Shown: positions 5,061 to 8,238 of the stretch, piece by piece
Position numbering within the stretch: position 1 is the stretch's first letter
Layout: every line of letters begins with the position of its first letter
DNA from: an uncultured Clostridia bacterium
Lineage (GTDB): Bacteria > Bacillota > Clostridia > Lachnospirales > Lachnospiraceae
Reading direction: 5' to 3'
Assembly: GCA_947088195.1 (NCBI GenBank)
Contig: CAMUFS010000121.1
Location: 1-8,238 of the forward strand
Length of the DNA stretch: 8,238 nucleotides
Position numbers and translations under genes: made by a program
The notes under the pieces: model-generated
What the model was told of the DNA's origin: nothing
The model's input: only the letters and a program-made list of their open reading frames with translations
The model's database searches: none

Positions 5061-7630
5061 GCACTCAACTCTCCATTCTGCTCATCAATCACGATCGTGT
5101 TGCCAGCCCGTACATTTCCGCCAAGAATCAGCTTTGCTGACAATGTCTCCACGGTCTTTTGCAAGTACCGCTTCAATGGCCTAGCTCCATATATAGGATC
5201 ATATGCCTCATCTACAATAAATTTCTCTGCTCTTTCTGACAACGCAATCCCAACCTCTTTCTCCGCAAGTCTCTGATTCAATTCCTTCATCAAAAGGGAG
5301 ATAATCGCGCTTACATTCTCTTTTGTAAGTGGCTTAAACATAATGGTTTCATCCAGACGGTTCAAAAATTCTGGGCGGAAATGATTTCTCAGATCCTGAA
5401 GCACCATATCGGCATATTCCTTCTTGATCTCTCCCTGTTCATCAATTCCTTCCAAAAGATACGAAGAACCAATATTTGACGTCATAATCAAGATCGTGTT
5501 TTTAAAATCTACACATCTGCCCTGTGAATCCGTGATTCTTCCATCATCCAAAACCTGAAGGAGAATGTTAAACACATCGGGATGTGCCTTTTCTATCTCA
5601 TCAAACAATACAACGGAATATGGCTTTCTTCTCACTGCCTCCGTAAGCTGTCCGCCCTCCTCATAGCCCACATATCCGGGAGGCGCTCCAATCAGCCTAG
5701 ACACCGAGTATTTCTCCATATATTCGCTCATATCAATGCGCACCATATTTTGTTCATCATCAAATAAGCTCTCTGCAAGCGCCTTTGCAAGCTCTGTCTT
5801 GCCTACTCCGGTAGGTCCCAAAAACAGAAAAGAACCTATTGGTTTGCTGGGATCTTTGATTCCCGCCTTGGAGCGCAGGATTGCCTCCGTCACACGAGTG
5901 ACACCCTCATCCTGCCCAACTACCCTTTTATGCAGCTCATCCTCCAGATGAAGTGTCTTGCTTCTCTCACTTTCTGTCAGCTTTGCCACTGGAATCCCTG
6001 TCCATCTGGAAATAATGCGGGAGATCTCATCCTCTGTCACCGCTTCACGAACAAGAGATAGATCTTTATTCCGCATCTGCTCCTCCTCGTTGGCAAGCTG
6101 TTTCTGCAAAGCGGGCAGCTTGCCATATTGAAGCTCAGCAGCTTTATTCAGATCATATTCTCGCTGTGCTTTGGCTATCTCATTATTTAAATTCTCAATC
6201 TCCTCGCGCAATTTTTGCAAGCTTTCCACAGAGGTCTTTTCATTATCCCACTGCGCTTTTTTACTATTAAATTCATCCCTCTGCTCCGCAAGCTCTTTCT
6301 GCAAGGAGGACAGCCTGTCCTGACTTAGCTTATCTGTCTCTTTCTTAAGCGCCGCCTCCTCTATCTCAAGCTGCATAATCCTTCTTGACAGCTCGTCAAG
6401 CTCCGCTGGCATAGAATCCAATTCTGTCTTAATTAATGCGCACGCCTCATCGACCAGATCAATCGCTTTATCAGGAAGAAAACGATCGGAAATATAGCGG
6501 TGGGACAATGTTGCCGATGCCACCAAAGCTGCATCTGTTATCTTAACACCATGAAATACCTCATAGCGATCCTTTAATCCTCTTAAGATCGAGATGGTAT
6601 CCTCCACAGTTGGCTCATCTACCATTACAGGCTGAAATCTTCTCTCAAGTGCTGGGTCCTTCTCAATGTATTTCCTGTACTCATCTAATGTGGTAGCTCC
6701 AATACAATGCAGTTCACCGCGGGCGAGCATAGGCTTTAACATATTGCCGGCATCCATCGCGCCGTCCGTCTTCCCCGCGCCAACAATCAGATGCAGCTCA
6801 TCAATAAATAAAATGATCTCTCCCTCACTCTTTCTGACTTCTTCCAGTACAGCCTTCAATCTCTCCTCAAATTCACCACGATACTTTGCACCGGCCACGA
6901 GAGCCCCCATATCCAGTGCAAATATACGCTTATTTTTAAGTCCCTCTGGCACATCTCCCCTGACAATACGCTGTGCCAGTCCTTCAACAGCCGCTGTTTT
7001 TCCAACCCCTGGCTCTCCAATCAGAACAGGATTATTCTTTGTCTTGCGCGAAAGGATTCGAATGACATTTCGAATCTCTGTGTCCCGCCCAATCACGGGA
7101 TCAAGCTTCTGCTCTCTCGCCTTCTCAACCAGATCCTGTCCATATTTCTCCAAAGTATCATATGTCGCCTCAGGATTATCGCTTGTCACTCTCTGATTGC
7201 CTCTCACAGTATAAAGTGCCTGCAAAAATCGCTCTTTTGTAATGCCAAATTCCCTAAATAGCTCCTTCACTGCAGCATTGGGATTCTTTAACAAAGACAA
7301 AAAGAGATGCTCTACTGATACATACTCATCTCCCATCTGTTTTGCCTCATCCTCCGCTGAGATCAAGACTTTATTAAGCATGGCTCCAATATAAAGCTGC
7401 CCGCCGGACACTTTCACACGCTTCTCCAAATCTGACTGAACACGATTTAGAAAATATTCTTTGTGAATTTCCATCTTTTCGATAAGCTTTAAGATCAAGC
7501 TGTCCTCCTGTGTAAGCAGGCTATATAATAAATGCTCTTCCTCTATCTCTTGATTGCCATACTCATAGGCAAGCTTTTCCATGCCATTTACTGCTTCCAA
7601 AGATTTCTGGGTAAATTTGCTGATATTCAT
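5048..7630 (-). CDS. clpB: ATP-dependent chaperone ClpB (Hsp100 disaggregase)
   Basis: The 860-residue protein is collinear with bacterial ClpB (about 857 in E. coli). The N domain covers about 1-145. The first AAA+ module has Walker A GEPGVGKT at 205-212, Walker B ILFIDE at 273-278, pore loop KYRG at 249-252 and arginine-finger segment ALERRF at 327-332. A coiled-coil middle domain spans about 400-525, which sets ClpB apart from ClpA, ClpE and most ClpC. The second AAA+ module has Walker A GPTGVGKT at 605-612, Walker B VVLFDE at 673-678, pore loop GYVG at 652-655, arginine finger Arg758 in FLNRLDE and sensor-2 GARPLKR at 815-821. No ClpP-binding IGF-type loop was noticed, as expected for ClpB. 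It works as a cytoplasmic hexamer that threads aggregated proteins, with DnaK-DnaJ-GrpE. AAGGAGG lies 7 bp before the ATG at 7630. It appears monocistronic, and its stop falls inside the convergent DUF4250 gene. Confidence 0.97.
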   Translation of the reverse strand: MNISKFTQKSLEAVNGMEKLAYEYGNQEIEEEHLLYSLLTQEDSLILKLIEKMEIHKEYFLNRVQSDLEKRVKVSGGQLYIGAMLNKVLISAEDEAKQMGDEYVSVEHLFLSLLKNPNAAVKELFREFGITKERFLQALYTVRGNQRVTSDNPEATYDTLEKYGQDLVEKAREQKLDPVIGRDTEIRNVIRILSRKTKNNPVLIGEPGVGKTAAVEGLAQRIVRGDVPEGLKNKRIFALDMGALVAGAKYRGEFEERLKAVLEEVRKSEGEIILFIDELHLIVGAGKTDGAMDAGNMLKPMLARGELHCIGATTLDEYRKYIEKDPALERRFQPVMVDEPTVEDTISILRGLKDRYEVFHGVKITDAALVASATLSHRYISDRFLPDKAIDLVDEACALIKTELDSMPAELDELSRRIMQLEIEEAALKKETDKLSQDRLSSLQKELAEQRDEFNSKKAQWDNEKTSVESLQKLREEIENLNNEIAKAQREYDLNKAAELQYGKLPALQKQLANEEEQMRNKDLSLVREAVTEDEISRIISRWTGIPVAKLTESERSKTLHLEDELHKRVVGQDEGVTRVTEAILRSKAGIKDPSKPIGSFLFLGPTGVGKTELAKALAESLFDDEQNMVRIDMSEYMEKYSVSRLIGAPPGYVGYEEGGQLTEAVRRKPYSVVLFDEIEKAHPDVFNILLQVLDDGRITDSQGRCVDFKNTILIMTSNIGSSYLLEGIDEQGEIKKEYADMVLQDLRNHFRPEFLNRLDETIMFKPLTKENVSAIISLLMKELNQRLAEKEVGIALSERAEKFIVDEAYDPIYGARPLKRYLQKTVETLSAKLILGGNVRAGNTIVIDEQNGELSAYIN

Positions 7631-7679
7631 AACGGTTCCTCCTTTTCCAGAACACCTTTCTTATATTTGTTCTATAATT

Positions 7680-7707
7680 ACTATAACACATATCTTAATT
7701 TTTGCAA
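7680..7707 (-). promoter_or_regulatory. Candidate clpB promoter
   Basis: On the - strand TTGCAA (7702-7707) and TATAGT (7680-7685) are 16 bp apart, with TG one base upstream of the -10 box as an extended -10. The -10 box ends 49 bp before the clpB ATG. I see no CIRCE element (TTAGCACTC repeat) and no CtsR-type GGTCAAA tandem repeat around it. A small palindrome ATGAA-TTT-TTCAT lies just upstream of the -35 box at 7718-7730 and could be an operator, but it is short and AT-rich. Confidence 0.6.
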
Positions 7708-7780
7708 GTAGGAAATTATGAATTTTTCATGAACTATTATATAACAATACCATAGACTCACCCACCTGACACAAACAAAT

Positions 7781-7821
7781 CCCCCACTCACCGCTTTTCT
7801 TTTACGGCTTAGAAGTGGGGG
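7781..7821 (-). terminator. Strong GC hairpin, probable terminator of the membrane-protein gene
   Basis: CCCCCACT (7781-7788) and AGTGGGGG (7814-7821) form a perfect 8-bp GC-rich stem around a 25-nt loop that itself can pair CCG with CGG. On the - strand the stem begins 15 bp after the membrane-protein stop and is followed by a T-rich ATTTGTTTGTGT, a fair but interrupted tail. A long loop and broken T-run make it less than ideal as an intrinsic terminator. Similar cccccact/agtggggg hairpins occur at ends of some IS200/IS605 elements in gut Firmicutes, so a relic is possible, but no transposase or TnpB sequence is present here. Confidence 0.5.
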
Positions 7822-7835
7822 ACTTTCCTAATAAG

Positions 7836-8237
7836 CTAAAATAGCCTCCATATAAATACTGCTATCGCACCATATAAAACTGCCTGAACCAATAACAAAA
7901 ATATCTTCACCCTAACTAGAGAATGATTCCATCCGGGAAGCCATCCCTCTGGCTTTTTTCCCCATATCTTCTTTTTATCTTTATTTCTATAATACCCATA
8001 CAGCCAATGCTCCTCCCCTTCTGAAAACAAGCTGAGTGGAAACTCTTTCTGATATAGCTGCTCATCTATCTTCACATCTCTCTGATATGGCAACAAGATA
8101 ATAACTCCCAGCAAAAGCAGCAGCAAATACATAAAAATCGCAGAAGAAATCTCTACATTCGCCACCAAAACCTTCCACTGAAACGCATACATTGCCGCTG
8201 TCTCCACACAGGCAAACATAAATACTAGATTTCTATC
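7836..8237 (-). CDS. Small membrane protein, 5' end beyond window
   Basis: The reading frame is open from the right edge to a TAG at 7836-7838, giving 133 visible residues. An in-frame ATG at 8219 exists, but the frame continues upstream past it without a stop and the upstream bases show no ribosome site, so the true start is probably outside. There are two clear membrane segments, one around SAIFMYLLLLLLGVIILL and one near the C-terminus (about the last 25 residues). A possible third lies at the visible N-terminus. Between the clear ones is a polar, aromatic and lysine-rich region with EEHWLYGYYRNKDKKKIW and PEGWLPGWN. That region vaguely recalls the DUF5808-type tail of DUF1648 membrane proteins, but I would not name the family. 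The product is best called an uncharacterised membrane protein. A strong hairpin follows the stop. Confidence 0.75.
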   Translation of the reverse strand, partial: DRNLVFMFACVETAAMYAFQWKVLVANVEISSAIFMYLLLLLLGVIILLPYQRDVKIDEQLYQKEFPLSLFSEGEEHWLYGYYRNKDKKKIWGKKPEGWLPGWNHSLVRVKIFLLLVQAVLYGAIAVFIWRLF

Positions 8238-8238
8238 C

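Noticed and set aside
6666..7196. Open frame of 176 codons on the + strand inside clpB
   Set aside because: It is antisense to the first AAA+ module, with serine- and proline-rich low-complexity content typical of a shadow frame.

Overview
The window looks like chromosome from a low-to-mid GC Firmicute, most likely a Lachnospiraceae-type gut Clostridium. The basis is AGGAGG-type ribosome sites before nearly every gene, a DUF4250 protein, Tn4451/Tn5397-type serine recombinase genes and a ClpB typical of that group. This is judged by eye; no database search was possible.

Left part (1-2912, mostly + strand): the 3' two thirds of a LacI-family sugar-responsive regulator, a short AT-rich spacer holding an imperfect 18-bp inverted repeat and a promoter-like sequence, a very small TnpW-like gene (915-1082), and a full-length TnpX/TndX-type large serine recombinase (1176-2819). 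Between the recombinase stop and position 2912 lies a cluster of dyad repeats. I read this as one terminus of a serine-recombinase-driven transposon or integrative element that continues to the left of the window.

Middle (2901-3447, - strand): the remains of a second, unrelated element of the same general type. It holds a small DUF6870-like protein followed by only the first ~58 codons of another serine recombinase, cut off exactly where the first element begins. The far side of this second element in turn cuts a polysaccharide deacetylase gene after about 86 codons. The simplest model is a nested insertion: element 2 entered the deacetylase gene, then element 1 entered the recombinase gene of element 2.

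Right part (3706-8238): ordinary chromosomal genes. These are an EamA/DMT-family transporter (- strand) upstream of the broken deacetylase; back-to-back divergent promoters shared with a DUF4250 gene; a complete clpB disaggregase gene on the - strand whose 3' end overlaps the DUF4250 gene convergently by 13 bp; a likely clpB promoter; a strong hairpin; and the 3' part of a small membrane-protein gene running off the right edge.

No rRNA, tRNA, CRISPR array or known riboswitch was seen. I found no clearly new biological system. The most notable part is the nested-recombinase junction with its repeat cluster.
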